Shown: positions 1 to 8,202 of the stretch, piece after piece
Layout of the letters: each line of letters opens with the position of its first letter
Position numbering within the stretch: the stretch's first letter is position 1
From: an uncultured Kiritimatiellota bacterium
GTDB lineage: Bacteria; Verrucomicrobiota; Kiritimatiellia; RFP12; UBA1067
NCBI GenBank assembly: GCA_934635045.1
Contig: CAKTZA010000006.1
Location: 27,476-91,475, forward strand
Direction of reading: 5' to 3'
DNA length: 64,000 nucleotides
Made by a program: the position numbers and the translations under genes
Notes under the pieces: generated by a model
What the model saw: the letters and a program-made list of their open reading frames with translations, nothing else
What the model was told of the DNA's origin: nothing
Database searches by the model: none

Positions 1-298
1 CGTCTGCGAGGTAGGCGTCGTCGATCCCGACACGCCCGCCGTCCGTCGTCGAGACTGCCCACTGCCGTCCGCAGACCCAACCGGGCTTCGGCGCGATCCC
101 CTTCCCGGCCGTCGGCTCGATTTCCTGCTCCTCGAAGCTCTCGTCGTAGAGCCGCTGGGCGTCGAGGCCGCCGTAGATCTCGTGGTTGACGTACTCCAGT
201 CCCGTGCCGTACAGCGTGCGCGGAACTTCCGCCCGAACCTTCGTCTCGTCGACCGTCACCGAGACGGCCGCCACGAGCGCCAGTGCCATTCCGATCAT
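1..298 (-). CDS. alpha-L-arabinofuranosidase-like protein (GH51-type), N-terminal part only
   Basis: About 99 N-terminal codons are visible; the rest lies beyond the window. The start ATG overlaps the stop of the GH127 gene as ATGA, and an AG-rich stretch lies upstream, so the two are translationally coupled. After a short hydrophobic start the protein reads GTGLEYVNHEIYGGLDAQRL and then YDESFEE. This fits the beginning of GH51 arabinofuranosidases (a G-x-x-x-E-x-x-N, YGG and S-FE pattern). GH51 enzymes release terminal arabinofuranose from arabinan and arabinoxylan, which matches the GH127 neighbour. The catalytic glutamates are outside the window, so the family call is moderate. The N-terminal hydrophobic segment is short and may or may not be a signal peptide. 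Confidence 0.62.
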   Translation of the reverse strand, partial: MIGMALALVAAVSVTVDETKVRAEVPRTLYGTGLEYVNHEIYGGLDAQRLYDESFEEQEIEPTAGKGIAPKPGWVCGRQWAVSTTDGGRVGIDDAYLAD

Positions 299-2223
299 TT
301 CCGCATTCCTTTCTCATTTTCACGAACCCAGACCTCATGCGGCGCAGGGCCCTTGTTGGCGACATCGGCGTAGGGAATCCACGCGCCGTTCTCACGCGCC
401 AGCAGAACCGGGCCGCGCATCCGCGCAACGCATTCCGCCACGTCCTTGACCTGCGGTGTCGCGCGGATCATCCGCTCACGCACGTCCAGCCGCAACTCGA
501 CCGTATCGCCCGTCCGCCAGTCGCGGTCAAAGACCGCATAGCCGTCCGCGACCTCCACGTCCGCGACCGTCGCGCCGTTCAGGCGGACGCTCCAGTCCAA
601 CTGCGCATCGGAGACATAAAGCCCAAACGGATTCTCCACGCCGCGCGCCCAGCCCGGTATGCGGATGCGCAACGCAAAGCGCGCCGACCGTTCCGGCTCG
701 ACGCGCACACGCACGACGCCGTCCGCCGGATAGCGCGTTTCCTGCACGAGGCGCACACGCCCGGCCTTCGCGTCTGCGAACGTCGCTGCGCCCCCCATGA
801 AGAGATTGACGCGGTAGCCCGTCGCGTCCTTCGCGTAGGCATAGGACGGCAGCATGCCCGTCAGCTTGAGAACCATGGGCGGACAGCAGGGGCAGCCATG
901 CCAGTCCCAGCGTTCGCCCTTCCGCGTGTTGAGCGGATTCTTGTAGGTGTAGGACACGCCATTCGCGCCAACAGCCGTGAGCAAGGCATTGTAGGCGACG
1001 CGCTCGATCTCGTCGAAGGAACGTCCCTCGCCCGTGAGCGCGGCCATCCGAGCCGAGAAGAACGCGCTCCCGACGGCTGCGCACGTTTCCAGGTAGGCGT
1101 CTGGCGGCAACTGCCAGTCGGCCACGAACCGCTCAAGCCCCGCATCCGCGCCGACACCGCCCGAGATGTACATCTTGCGCCCGACCATCGACTCCCAGAA
1201 CCGCGTCGCAAGCGACGCGCAGTCTCTGTCATCCGCCGCAACAGCGTAGGCGGCAAGCCCCGCGCCCAGCAACGTCGCACGAACCGCGTGGCCCTCGATC
1301 GAACGGTAGTCCGCCAGCGGACGCCTGTCCATCTGGTAGTCGCCCCAAGAGGGACGCCATTCGGGCCCGTGCGGCGTACGCGTCATCTCCTTGCACTTCT
1401 GGACGGCCGCCCCTGATCCGAGCTTCTCCCAGTCTGGCGCGCCGCAGTTGTTGCCGTGGTTCGCGAACCAGAAGCCGATGAGCGCGAGGTAATCCTCCGG
1501 ACGCTTCGCCGCGACACCGGCGCGCGAGGCGGCGGCGGGATCTGTCCGCAGCAGTTCGGCGAGCGAGACAAGGGCCTCTTCGGCGAGCGAATGCGTCGGG
1601 ATGATGTTGCGCTTGGGCGTTGGCCCGATGGTGTCGCAGAGGAGGTTCGCGAAGCGGATGCCGGCGCCGAGCAGCTTCGCCTTCCCCGTCGCGCGGTAGT
1701 AGTGGAGACCGGCTTCGACCAGGCAGCCCGCGTTGTAGATCTCGTGCTGGTCGAGGGCGCAGCCGCCGTTGTCGCCCCACCGCTGGCTCGGATCGGAAAC
1801 CTGGACGCGCGTGTTGAGATAGCCGTCCGGGCACTGTGCGGAGACAATCAAGTCGATGAGCGCGTCCAGCCTCTTCTCGAGCGAAGCGTCAGGTTCGCGC
1901 ACGAGGTAGTCCGCCGCGCCGCGAATCGTCTCGTAGAGAAGCCCATCGTAGAAGTACGGTCCGACATGCCCCTTGCGCGCGCCGACGGCGGCCAGGCGGA
2001 AGTTCGCCTCGATTCGGGAACGTCCGCACAGTTTCGCCAGGACGTCGGGAATCGTCTTTGTCCGCCAACGTTCGTAGCGCGGCGCCCAGAAGTCGTCCGT
2101 CACCGTGACGTCCCTGAGCGACGCAAACGTCAGCACGGGAGATCCGCCCCACGGCGTCGTCAACGCCCCCGCCGACGCGGCACACGCCGCGAAGAATGTT
2201 CCGCACATGATTCTCAATTTCAT
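295..2223 (-). CDS. beta-L-arabinofuranosidase, GH127 family, secreted
   Basis: A 642-aa protein with a signal peptide (basic MKLR start, hydrophobic core, ASAGA). GH127 enzymes (HypBA1 type) remove beta-linked L-arabinofuranose from arabino-oligosaccharides and pectin side chains, using a cysteine nucleophile held by zinc. The expected ligands are visible: YLETCA near residue 378 gives the E-x-C pair, and HGCPCCPP near residue 445 gives the Cys-Cys pair that includes the nucleophile. A glutamate (GLERF) lies about 15 residues before the E-x-C. Length is normal for the family. The gene sits between a beta-helix protein (3-bp gap) and a GH51-like gene (ATGA overlap), so it belongs to an operon for arabinose-containing pectin or hemicellulose. 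Confidence 0.9.
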   Translation of the reverse strand: MKLRIMCGTFFAACAASAGALTTPWGGSPVLTFASLRDVTVTDDFWAPRYERWRTKTIPDVLAKLCGRSRIEANFRLAAVGARKGHVGPYFYDGLLYETIRGAADYLVREPDASLEKRLDALIDLIVSAQCPDGYLNTRVQVSDPSQRWGDNGGCALDQHEIYNAGCLVEAGLHYYRATGKAKLLGAGIRFANLLCDTIGPTPKRNIIPTHSLAEEALVSLAELLRTDPAAASRAGVAAKRPEDYLALIGFWFANHGNNCGAPDWEKLGSGAAVQKCKEMTRTPHGPEWRPSWGDYQMDRRPLADYRSIEGHAVRATLLGAGLAAYAVAADDRDCASLATRFWESMVGRKMYISGGVGADAGLERFVADWQLPPDAYLETCAAVGSAFFSARMAALTGEGRSFDEIERVAYNALLTAVGANGVSYTYKNPLNTRKGERWDWHGCPCCPPMVLKLTGMLPSYAYAKDATGYRVNLFMGGAATFADAKAGRVRLVQETRYPADGVVRVRVEPERSARFALRIRIPGWARGVENPFGLYVSDAQLDWSVRLNGATVADVEVADGYAVFDRDWRTGDTVELRLDVRERMIRATPQVKDVAECVARMRGPVLLARENGAWIPYADVANKGPAPHEVWVRENEKGMRK

Positions 2224-2226
2224 TTA

Positions 2227-4470
2227 TTACTCCTTCTTGTGATTTGTATCTTTGCTGCCTGCGCCTCTGCGCGGAACCTCTCGCTCGAAGCCCTCGCGAC
2301 CAAAGCCCGGCAGGGGCTTGAACGCCGGCATCTCGCGGCGAAGCCACGCTTCGGGCTTCAGCGCGAAGTTGCCGTGCGCGGCGTCCACGAACCCCGCATC
2401 AAATGGCCGTTCGGGCGTGCCGTTGACGATGCGGAAGCCGGATGCGATACGCGGATCCGGCTTCGCCGTCTGCACGCCGTTCGTGCCGACGGTGTTGATC
2501 ACGAGGTTCCCCGCAATCGGCGCCATGCGCGGCAGGCACGCGTCCCACTCGCGCGCCTTGCCCTGCTCAAGCGCGAGCAGCGACCGGCTGCAGTCGATGA
2601 AGACGTTGTTCTCCACGGGGTTGTCGAGCGGTTCGCGCGGATGATTCTGCATGACCTTCGCGAGGCGCGGATACTTCGCGGCCCACACGCCGTTCGTGTA
2701 GTCGAACGCCTTCGCCTTGTCCTCCAGCATCCAGGAGGGCTCGGCGTTCCACTGCTTCCACGTCATGCCCCGGCAGTCGATGGAGAGCCCGATCTGGCAC
2801 TTCGAGAAGACGTTGTTGCGGATGGGGTGGTCGCGTCCGCCGCCCACCATGATGCCGCGCGCGACGTTGTGGAACACGTTCCCGTACACCTCGTCGCCGC
2901 TGTCGCAGTCATCGAAGTAGAAGCCCATCGTGCTGCCGGGCAGCCCCTCCGCGCCGAGGTCATGCGTGTAGTTGTAGCGCAGGACGTTCCCCTGGGTCGT
3001 CCAGTCGCGCCCCGTGTAGTACGCCCCGGCGTCGCCCGTCTCCAGCAGGACGCGGTAGACCTCGTTGTACTCGAAAAGGTGTTCGTTCCCGCCGTACAGG
3101 ACGGCCGAGTGCGGTGCGTCATGCATCCGGTTGCGGCGCAGCGTCACGCCGCAGCCGTTCACGTCGATGGCCGCCGCGTACGTGCGCTGGAAGACGCCCC
3201 AGTCATGGATGTGGCAGCCCTCCACCAACGTCTCGGCCCGCGTGAGCGTCTTTCGGTTTCCGCCGCTCACGCGCAGTCCGCCGCCCCCGACGTTGCAGAT
3301 CTCGGTCGCCCGCACGACGTTCCGCGAGCCGACGACCGAAAGCCCCGTGCCGCCGAGGTTCGCGAGGCGGCAGTCCGCCACATGGAGGTCGTCCCCGCGC
3401 AGCACGACGCCGTTTCCGTGTCCGAACTCGAACGCCAAACGCTCGAAGCGCAGGTGCCGTACGCCCTCCGCCCGGAGAAGCGGCTCGGTCGTGAAGGCGA
3501 GCGTCGTGTCGTCCTCCGCATGCGGCGCGCCGTTCGGCGGATAGAGGTAGAGCCGCTTCTTCGCGCGGTCGAGCCACCATTCGCCCGGCGCGTCCAGCTC
3601 CTCCAGCAGGTTGAACGCATAGAAGCGGCGGTCCTTCCGCCCCCACGTGCCGGACATCACGCCATAGGGCATGGGCGCAGCGAGACGGATGACGTCGTTC
3701 GTTCCGTTCTCGACGCCGTAGCGCGCGGCGCGTACCGAGTGGTTGTACCAGTCATGCGACCAGTAGCCGTTCAGCCACACGCCGGCGGCGAAATCCCACC
3801 GCTTCGCGCGCGGGTCGTCGAAGACGAAGGCGCCGGGCGATCGCAGGCGCGTGCGCGCCTCCAGAACCTTCCCGTTGTCCACGCCCCGCGTGAACGACGC
3901 ATACCCGACGTTCGGCCACCGCGCGAGCGTCCCGAACGCCCCGCCCGTGAACAGGAGCGGCGCGGCGTGCCGGCCGCCGAAGGCCGGCGCGAGTTCGGGT
4001 ATCTTCGCCGGCGCGATGCCCGAAATGTCCGCGACAAACACCTTGCCCCGCGCGTTTTCGGGCAGCCGCGCCCACACGGACGGATCCGTGACCTTTCGGA
4101 AGTGGCTCGGCGGAACGCGCACGCCGCCCATCAGGCGCGCACGTCCCGCGCCGACCGTGCGCCACGTCACGGGCGCCTCCGCCGTGCCGGAATCGGCGGC
4201 CGTCAGCGTGACGCCCGTCACGGGGTAGTCGCCGGGACGGAAGCAGAGCTCCACGGCCTCGCCAACCTTCACGTGCCCCGCCTTTCGGGCGGCGCGAATC
4301 CCCTCCACGGCCTCGCCGACCGTCCGCCACGGCCGCGCGCGGCTGCCGTCGCCGCCGCGCCCAGCCGCCGCGTCCACGTGGAATTCCGCCCCCTGCGCCA
4401 CCGCTGTCGCGAGGGCGAATCCGCCCGCGACGGCCAGCAGGCCGCCCCGCGTCCACAAATCCTTCGCCAT
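2227..4470 (-). CDS. secreted right-handed parallel beta-helix protein, GH141-like
   Basis: 747 aa with an N-terminal signal segment (LLAVAGGFALATAVAQGAEF) and then the HVDAAAG..GDGSRARPW.T start common to secreted beta-helix enzymes. The centre holds the W-W-L-D-R..LYLYPP segment (near residues 300-320) that precedes the helix in GH141/GH120-type proteins. It is followed by many short turns ending in N or G (RNRMHD, YNEVY, RYNYTHD, NNVF). GH141 members known from rhamnogalacturonan-II degradation act as alpha-L-fucosidases or xylanases. The neighbouring GH127, GH51 and GH29 genes fit a fucose- and arabinose-rich pectin substrate. The general beta-helix call is firm; GH141 is a moderate call because catalytic residues could not be assigned by eye. 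Confidence 0.72.
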   Translation of the reverse strand: MAKDLWTRGGLLAVAGGFALATAVAQGAEFHVDAAAGRGGDGSRARPWRTVGEAVEGIRAARKAGHVKVGEAVELCFRPGDYPVTGVTLTAADSGTAEAPVTWRTVGAGRARLMGGVRVPPSHFRKVTDPSVWARLPENARGKVFVADISGIAPAKIPELAPAFGGRHAAPLLFTGGAFGTLARWPNVGYASFTRGVDNGKVLEARTRLRSPGAFVFDDPRAKRWDFAAGVWLNGYWSHDWYNHSVRAARYGVENGTNDVIRLAAPMPYGVMSGTWGRKDRRFYAFNLLEELDAPGEWWLDRAKKRLYLYPPNGAPHAEDDTTLAFTTEPLLRAEGVRHLRFERLAFEFGHGNGVVLRGDDLHVADCRLANLGGTGLSVVGSRNVVRATEICNVGGGGLRVSGGNRKTLTRAETLVEGCHIHDWGVFQRTYAAAIDVNGCGVTLRRNRMHDAPHSAVLYGGNEHLFEYNEVYRVLLETGDAGAYYTGRDWTTQGNVLRYNYTHDLGAEGLPGSTMGFYFDDCDSGDEVYGNVFHNVARGIMVGGGRDHPIRNNVFSKCQIGLSIDCRGMTWKQWNAEPSWMLEDKAKAFDYTNGVWAAKYPRLAKVMQNHPREPLDNPVENNVFIDCSRSLLALEQGKAREWDACLPRMAPIAGNLVINTVGTNGVQTAKPDPRIASGFRIVNGTPERPFDAGFVDAAHGNFALKPEAWLRREMPAFKPLPGFGREGFEREVPRRGAGSKDTNHKKE

Positions 4471-4507
4471 CCGTTCGCCTCTTCTTTCCCTTTTCGCTTC
4501 AGCGAGA

Positions 4508-5893
4508 CTACTTCAGCCCGGCCGTGCAGACGACGCGGAACCCGAACGCCGTGTGGTTGCGGGTCGCCGGATCGCGGCACTCGCGCCACGCCGGACGGCA
4601 ACAGCCCGCGTCCGTAAACGTCCCCCAGCCCGCCATGTTCCAGCTTCCGCCGCGCAGCACGCGTTCCTTGCCCTCCGTGCCGACCAAGGTGTTCGCCGGA
4701 TTCTTCGGATCGATGTTCACCGCGCCGTCAAGCGCCGAGATGTCTTCCGCATACCAGTCAAGACACCACTCCCACACGTTGCCCGCCGTGTCGTAAAGGC
4801 CCCAGTCGTTCGGCTCGTAGGAGCCGACGATGGCCGTTCCCTGCGTCGCGTCGCAGTTCTGCGCAGGATCGACGTAGGAAGAGCCGTTCTGCACCCGGCC
4901 GCCGTTGCGGATGTAGCGACCCAGACGGTCCAGGTTCGTGTCCTTCCACGTGTTCATGATGGCCGAGCCGTCGCCCCACTTCGTGTCGCCGTTGCCCGCG
5001 CGCGCGGCGAACTCCCACTGCGCCTCGGAGGGCAGGTCGAAGTCGAGCCCCGTCCGCGCCCGCAGGAGGCCGAGGAACGAGCCGGGGTTCGGGTCGTTTG
5101 GCCAGTCGTAGGCCGTGTCCGCCGTCCCGGAATTGGCGGCGTTGCGGATCTCGTTGTAGCTGAGCCTCTCCACGGGACGCATCGCCCGGTCGGCGACGTT
5201 GTTGAACCAGGCGGGATAGGGGTTGCTCGTCTGGATCAGGGCCCACTGCGCCTGCGTGACGGGGAACACGCCGAAGTAGTAGCTGTTCGTGAGCGTCACC
5301 TTGTGCGTCGCCTCGTTCGCCGCGTTTCGCGTCGTCTCCAGCACCGTCGAGCCCATCGTCCACGTCACGTCCTTGGCCATGACCTTTCGCAGGACGATCG
5401 AGGTCGTGCGGTAGTCGGGGTTGCCGAGCAGTCCGCCCGGCAGGAACGCGGCGGAGGGATAGTACCGCTGCGCGTTCTGCTGGGCCTTTTCAGAAATGTC
5501 GACGACCAGGTAGTCGGGCGTGTTGTCGAGCGACCACGCCGTCACTACGGCCCGCACGGCATCGACCTTGTGGCCGCGCCACGACCGGTCGGCGCGCCAC
5601 GTGATCGTGCGCTCGCCCACCTCGACCTTCTTCCAGACGTCGCCCGTCACAAAGCGGATGTTCTCGCCGCCGATCGAGACCCAGTCCGCCGCGTCGGCCG
5701 TCGCCGCGCCCGTTCGGTTCGTCTGGACGTCGAGCGTGACGACCGCCGGAGCGTTCGCGAGCGTGTAATTGATCGTCACGCGGCGGCTGTTGGGCGGCTG
5801 GCTCATGGTCACGCCCGAGACTTCGGGCACGAGGTCAGCCGTCGCGGCGGAAACGGCCGCACTCGCGGCCAGCAGCGTCATCAGTTTCTTCAT
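4508..5893 (-). CDS. secreted FGE-sulfatase (SUMF1) domain protein with N-terminal beta-sandwich module
   Basis: The start is set at MKKLMTLLAAS because AAGGAG lies just upstream and a signal peptide follows; an upstream in-frame ATG gives no signal peptide. The protein is 461 aa. Residues about 25-150 form a module (VSGVTMSQPPNSRRVTINYT ... ITWRADRSW ... AVVTAWSLDNTPDYLVVDIS) that often precedes FGE domains in this phylum. The rest is a SUMF1/FGE fold (MGS, YYFGVFPVTQAQW, DLPSEAQWEFAARAG, GLYDTAGNVWEWCLDWY, VLRGGSW, FGFRVV). True FGE oxidises a sulfatase cysteine using a C-x4-C copper pair. Here that loop reads DAGCCRPAWR, so the pair is not in the usual spacing and no sulfatase gene is nearby. 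A non-catalytic, ligand-binding or surface role is more likely. Confidence 0.8.
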   Translation of the reverse strand: MKKLMTLLAASAAVSAATADLVPEVSGVTMSQPPNSRRVTINYTLANAPAVVTLDVQTNRTGAATADAADWVSIGGENIRFVTGDVWKKVEVGERTITWRADRSWRGHKVDAVRAVVTAWSLDNTPDYLVVDISEKAQQNAQRYYPSAAFLPGGLLGNPDYRTTSIVLRKVMAKDVTWTMGSTVLETTRNAANEATHKVTLTNSYYFGVFPVTQAQWALIQTSNPYPAWFNNVADRAMRPVERLSYNEIRNAANSGTADTAYDWPNDPNPGSFLGLLRARTGLDFDLPSEAQWEFAARAGNGDTKWGDGSAIMNTWKDTNLDRLGRYIRNGGRVQNGSSYVDPAQNCDATQGTAIVGSYEPNDWGLYDTAGNVWEWCLDWYAEDISALDGAVNIDPKNPANTLVGTEGKERVLRGGSWNMAGWGTFTDAGCCRPAWRECRDPATRNHTAFGFRVVCTAGLK

Positions 5894-5948
5894 TGTCTTC
5901 TTCTCCTTGTCAATCGTGTTTGGGTTTTCTGTTGTCGTGTACGGGATC

Positions 5949-6233
5949 CTACTTGATGACCATGACCGCGCCGCCCGGCGTGAAGTCGCAGTCAATCGGC
6001 TCCGCCTCGTCTTGCGTCCGGTCGCGCGCCTCCAGCGGCGCGGCCGGCGAAGGCGCGGCGAGCGTGCCCGTGTTCAGGGCGAGGACGGCGGAGGCGGCGG
6101 ATGCCGACCGGGCCGTCGCGGCCGCCGCAGGGTCGCCCGAGACGATGTAGGTGTAGCCGTCGCCGTCCGCGCTCACGGCGGACGCGGCCAGCGTCGCGCC
6201 GAGCGCAAGGGCGAGTGTCTGGGTGTTTGTCAT
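5949..6233 (-). CDS. small secreted protein of unknown function (94 aa)
   Basis: The start at MTNTQTLALALGATLAASAV follows AAAGGA at good spacing. The first 22 residues look like a signal peptide ending AVSA-DG. The mature part is about 70 residues, Ala-rich and otherwise featureless, with an acidic stretch (RDRTQDEAEPIDCD) and the tail GGAVMVIK. The tail resembles the GTLL(I/L)(V/I)R ends of two larger secreted proteins in this window. It lies between the GH29 remnant (23-bp gap) and the FGE-like gene (55-bp gap) on the same strand, so it is probably co-transcribed. I do not recognise a family. Codon use and the ribosome binding site support a real gene. Confidence 0.6.
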   Translation of the reverse strand: MTNTQTLALALGATLAASAVSADGDGYTYIVSGDPAAAATARSASAASAVLALNTGTLAAPSPAAPLEARDRTQDEAEPIDCDFTPGGAVMVIK

Positions 6234-6256
6234 GGACTTGTTCCTTTCTCTGTGTC

Positions 6257-7264
6257 TTACTTCTGAATCCTGAATGCAAGCGCGTGTTCGCAGGGCGCGG
6301 TGCCCAGGCGAAACGCCGGCTGGACAATCTCGACGTCCTCGCCCGCCGGGCGCCACTCGACCGGGCGCGTGTCGTCGCCCAGCAGGGTGACCGTCCGCAC
6401 GGGGCCGATGCCGCGCACGTGGATGCGCGCGGGGCCGCCGAAGGCAATCGCATAGACCGTCTCGCCTTTCTGCGTGTAGTAGACGCGATCCCGCGCCATC
6501 GTCTTCGGACGCTTCGCCCACGCCGTCGTGCCGTAGATCGCCTCGCCGTTCACCGCGAGCCAGCGGCCGATCGCCAGCAGGCGATCCTGCATGACGACGG
6601 GAATGAGGCCCGTCGCGTCGGGGGCGATGTTGAGCAGCAGGTTCCCGCCGCGCGAGCACTTCTCCACCAGCTCCTCGATGCACTGCCCGTTCGTCAGGTA
6701 GTCGGCGACCGTCTCGAACCGATTGTAGCCAAACGAGTGCCCGATGCCGCGACACTCCTCCCACGGGTGGCGCGCCAGCAACGCCTCCACGTCCTGCGTC
6801 TCGGCCTCCATGCCGCCGTATTCGGTCGTGTAGTGGTCGCCGCACGCGCCGCGCATCCCCTTGCCCCAGCGGTCGTTGGCGACGACCGTCTCCTTCACCG
6901 GCGACTCGTTGTAGAGCCAGGCGAGGAACTCCGGCCCGCGCCAGGTCTGCCACGGATAGTCCCATTCGCCGTCCGTCCAGACGATTTCCGGGCGGTACGC
7001 CGAGACCAGCTCCTTCATCTGCGGCAGGACGACCTCCGCGACGAACCGCCCGATGTCCGCCCGGTTGTAGCGCGGATGCCGCCATTCGAGCAGCGAGTAG
7101 TAGAACCCCATGCGCAGACCGGCCGCCCGGACGGCCTCGGCCAGCTCGCCGCAGATGTCACGCCCGGCCCCCATCGTCGCCGCGTTGAAGTACGGCGAAT
7201 AGGCGCTCGGCCACAGCGCGAAGCCGTCGTGGAACTTCGCCGTCAGCACCACGTAGCGCGCGCC
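6257..7264 (-). pseudogene. GH29 alpha-L-fucosidase lacking its N-terminus
   Basis: Recognisable GH29 sequence begins at GARYVVLTAKFHDGF (7264 inward) and runs to the end of the gene. A normal enzyme has about 100 further residues before this point (signal peptide, the W-F-x-x-AKFGIFIHWG region). Those are absent: a TGA codon lies about 10 codons upstream of the match. The probable nucleophile Asp is present in IVWTDGEWDYP, as are the GYNRFE and RGGNLLLNIAP segments. GH29 enzymes remove terminal alpha-L-fucose. A GTG at 7252 could start a 331-aa product, but it would lack the first strands of the TIM barrel and a signal peptide, so it is unlikely to work. The gene and its promoter were cut off at the same point where an XylR gene is cut (next feature). 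Confidence 0.82.
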
Positions 7265-7668
7265 CGAACGCCGAACGGCGGGCGATTCGCGTCAATCCCA
7301 TTGGCGTGACGACCCGCGCGTCATCCAACATCTACCCGCTCACGCCGGGGTGGCTGTCCGACGCGCTCGTGTTCATGCGCACGAACATCGGCAAGAACCT
7401 CTGCGCCGGTGACGTCTACGCCGCCGTCGGAAAGTCGCACACGGCCGTCGACCGCGCCTTCCACGCGCAGCTCGGCACGTCCGTCAAGCAGATGATCATG
7501 CGCATCCGGCTGGAGGAGGCGAAACACCTCATCCAAGACACGGACCTGCCCTTCGCCCAGGTCATGAAACGTTCGGGCTTCGCGACGGCGCAGCACTTCT
7601 GCCACACCATCACGGCGGCGTTCGGACGCAGCCCAACCGCCCTGCGGGCGAACCGTGCGGCACGCTGA
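7264..7668 (+). pseudogene. C-terminal AraC/XylR DNA-binding fragment
   Basis: The open frame reads NPIGVTTRASSNIYPLTPGW, LSDALVFMR and then two helix-turn-helix motifs (AGDVYAAVGKSHTAVDRAF; AQVMKRSGFATAQHFCHTI), ending FGRSPTALR. This is the linker and AraC domain of an XylR-type regulator. It aligns by eye with the last third of the complete regulator at 49587-50756 (TYPVSPAWLSDALVLIKGSI). The sugar-sensing N-terminal domain (about 270 residues) is missing, and the homology stops at the same base (about 7264) where the GH29 homology on the other strand stops. A GTG at 7306 could start a 120-aa DNA-binding fragment, but no clear ribosome binding site is seen. Confidence 0.83.
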
Positions 7669-7674
7669 CGGCGG

Positions 7675-8202
7675 CTACGCGAACGCAAGGCGGCGGCGCT
7701 CGTCGCCGTCCAGATGCGTGAAGACGATGTGCTTGGCCGTCGGCGGGATAAGCGAACCCGCACGCTCCGGCCATTCGACCACGAGAATCGCGCCCTCGGC
7801 CAAATAGTCCTCCCACCCAATCGCCAGCACGTCGTCTTCCGAATGAAGGCGATAGAGATCCATGTGGACGAGGAGGAAGGGAGAAATAATCGAATGATCG
7901 ATTTGTCGATTTGTCGAAAGAGGCGAATCGTCCGACATCGCATTCCCTTTGTCCGATTCGATTATTCGATTATTCGTCGATTCGATTATTTCCCCCCGAT
8001 GCTCCTGCACGAGGCAGAAGGTCGGGGACGTGACGCGCCCGGCGACGCCGAGCGCGGCGGCGAGCCCCTGCGTGAACGTCGTCTTGCCCGCGCCGAGATC
8101 GCCCTCAAGGCAGACGACATCGCCCGGCTTCAGCTCGGACGCGAACTGCCGCGCGAGCGCCCACGTCTCCTCGACGGAATTGACCTCAAAGACACCCGTC
8201 AT
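7675..8202 (-). CDS. tsaE: tRNA threonylcarbamoyladenosine biosynthesis ATPase TsaE
   Basis: TsaE is the small P-loop ATPase that works with TsaB and TsaD to make t6A37 in ANN-decoding tRNAs. Walker A is GDLGAGKTT at residues 34-42, followed by SPTF, HMDLYRL and VEWPER, all family hallmarks. Length is 175 aa against a usual 150 or so. The excess is an unusual block after SPTFCLVQEHRG (about residues 72-108, rich in I, E, S, N and D) before the HMDLYRL strand. This block is encoded by a low-GC inverted-repeat insert (7883-7992) that keeps the frame. The start overlaps the end of the dehydrogenase gene by 17 bp, so translation is coupled. The core motifs are intact and the enzyme is probably active. 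Confidence 0.92.
   Translation of the reverse strand: MTGVFEVNSVEETWALARQFASELKPGDVVCLEGDLGAGKTTFTQGLAAALGVAGRVTSPTFCLVQEHRGEIIESTNNRIIESDKGNAMSDDSPLSTNRQIDHSIISPFLLVHMDLYRLHSEDDVLAIGWEDYLAEGAILVVEWPERAGSLIPPTAKHIVFTHLDGDERRRLAFA
7883..7992. repeat. AT-rich inverted-repeat element inserted in tsaE
   Basis: The ends are a perfect 13-nt inverted repeat, GAAATAATCGAAT (7883-7895) and ATTCGATTATTTC (7980-7992). Inside are several shorter copies of CGATT/AATCG pentamers. The element is markedly more AT-rich than the surrounding gene and adds about 37 codons to tsaE without breaking the frame. It looks like a MITE-like or hairpin repeat. No transposase is present in the window. Confidence 0.7.

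Noticed and set aside
1456..4617. 1053-aa open frame on the plus strand, antisense to the GH127 and beta-helix genes
   Set aside because: It is an Arg-rich shadow frame common in GC-rich DNA. The opposite strand carries clear signal peptides, domain motifs and ribosome binding sites.
4508..5893. Genuine formylglycine-generating enzyme for sulfatase activation
   Set aside because: The C-x4-C copper site is not present in the normal form, the protein is exported with an extra module, and no sulfatase gene is in the window.
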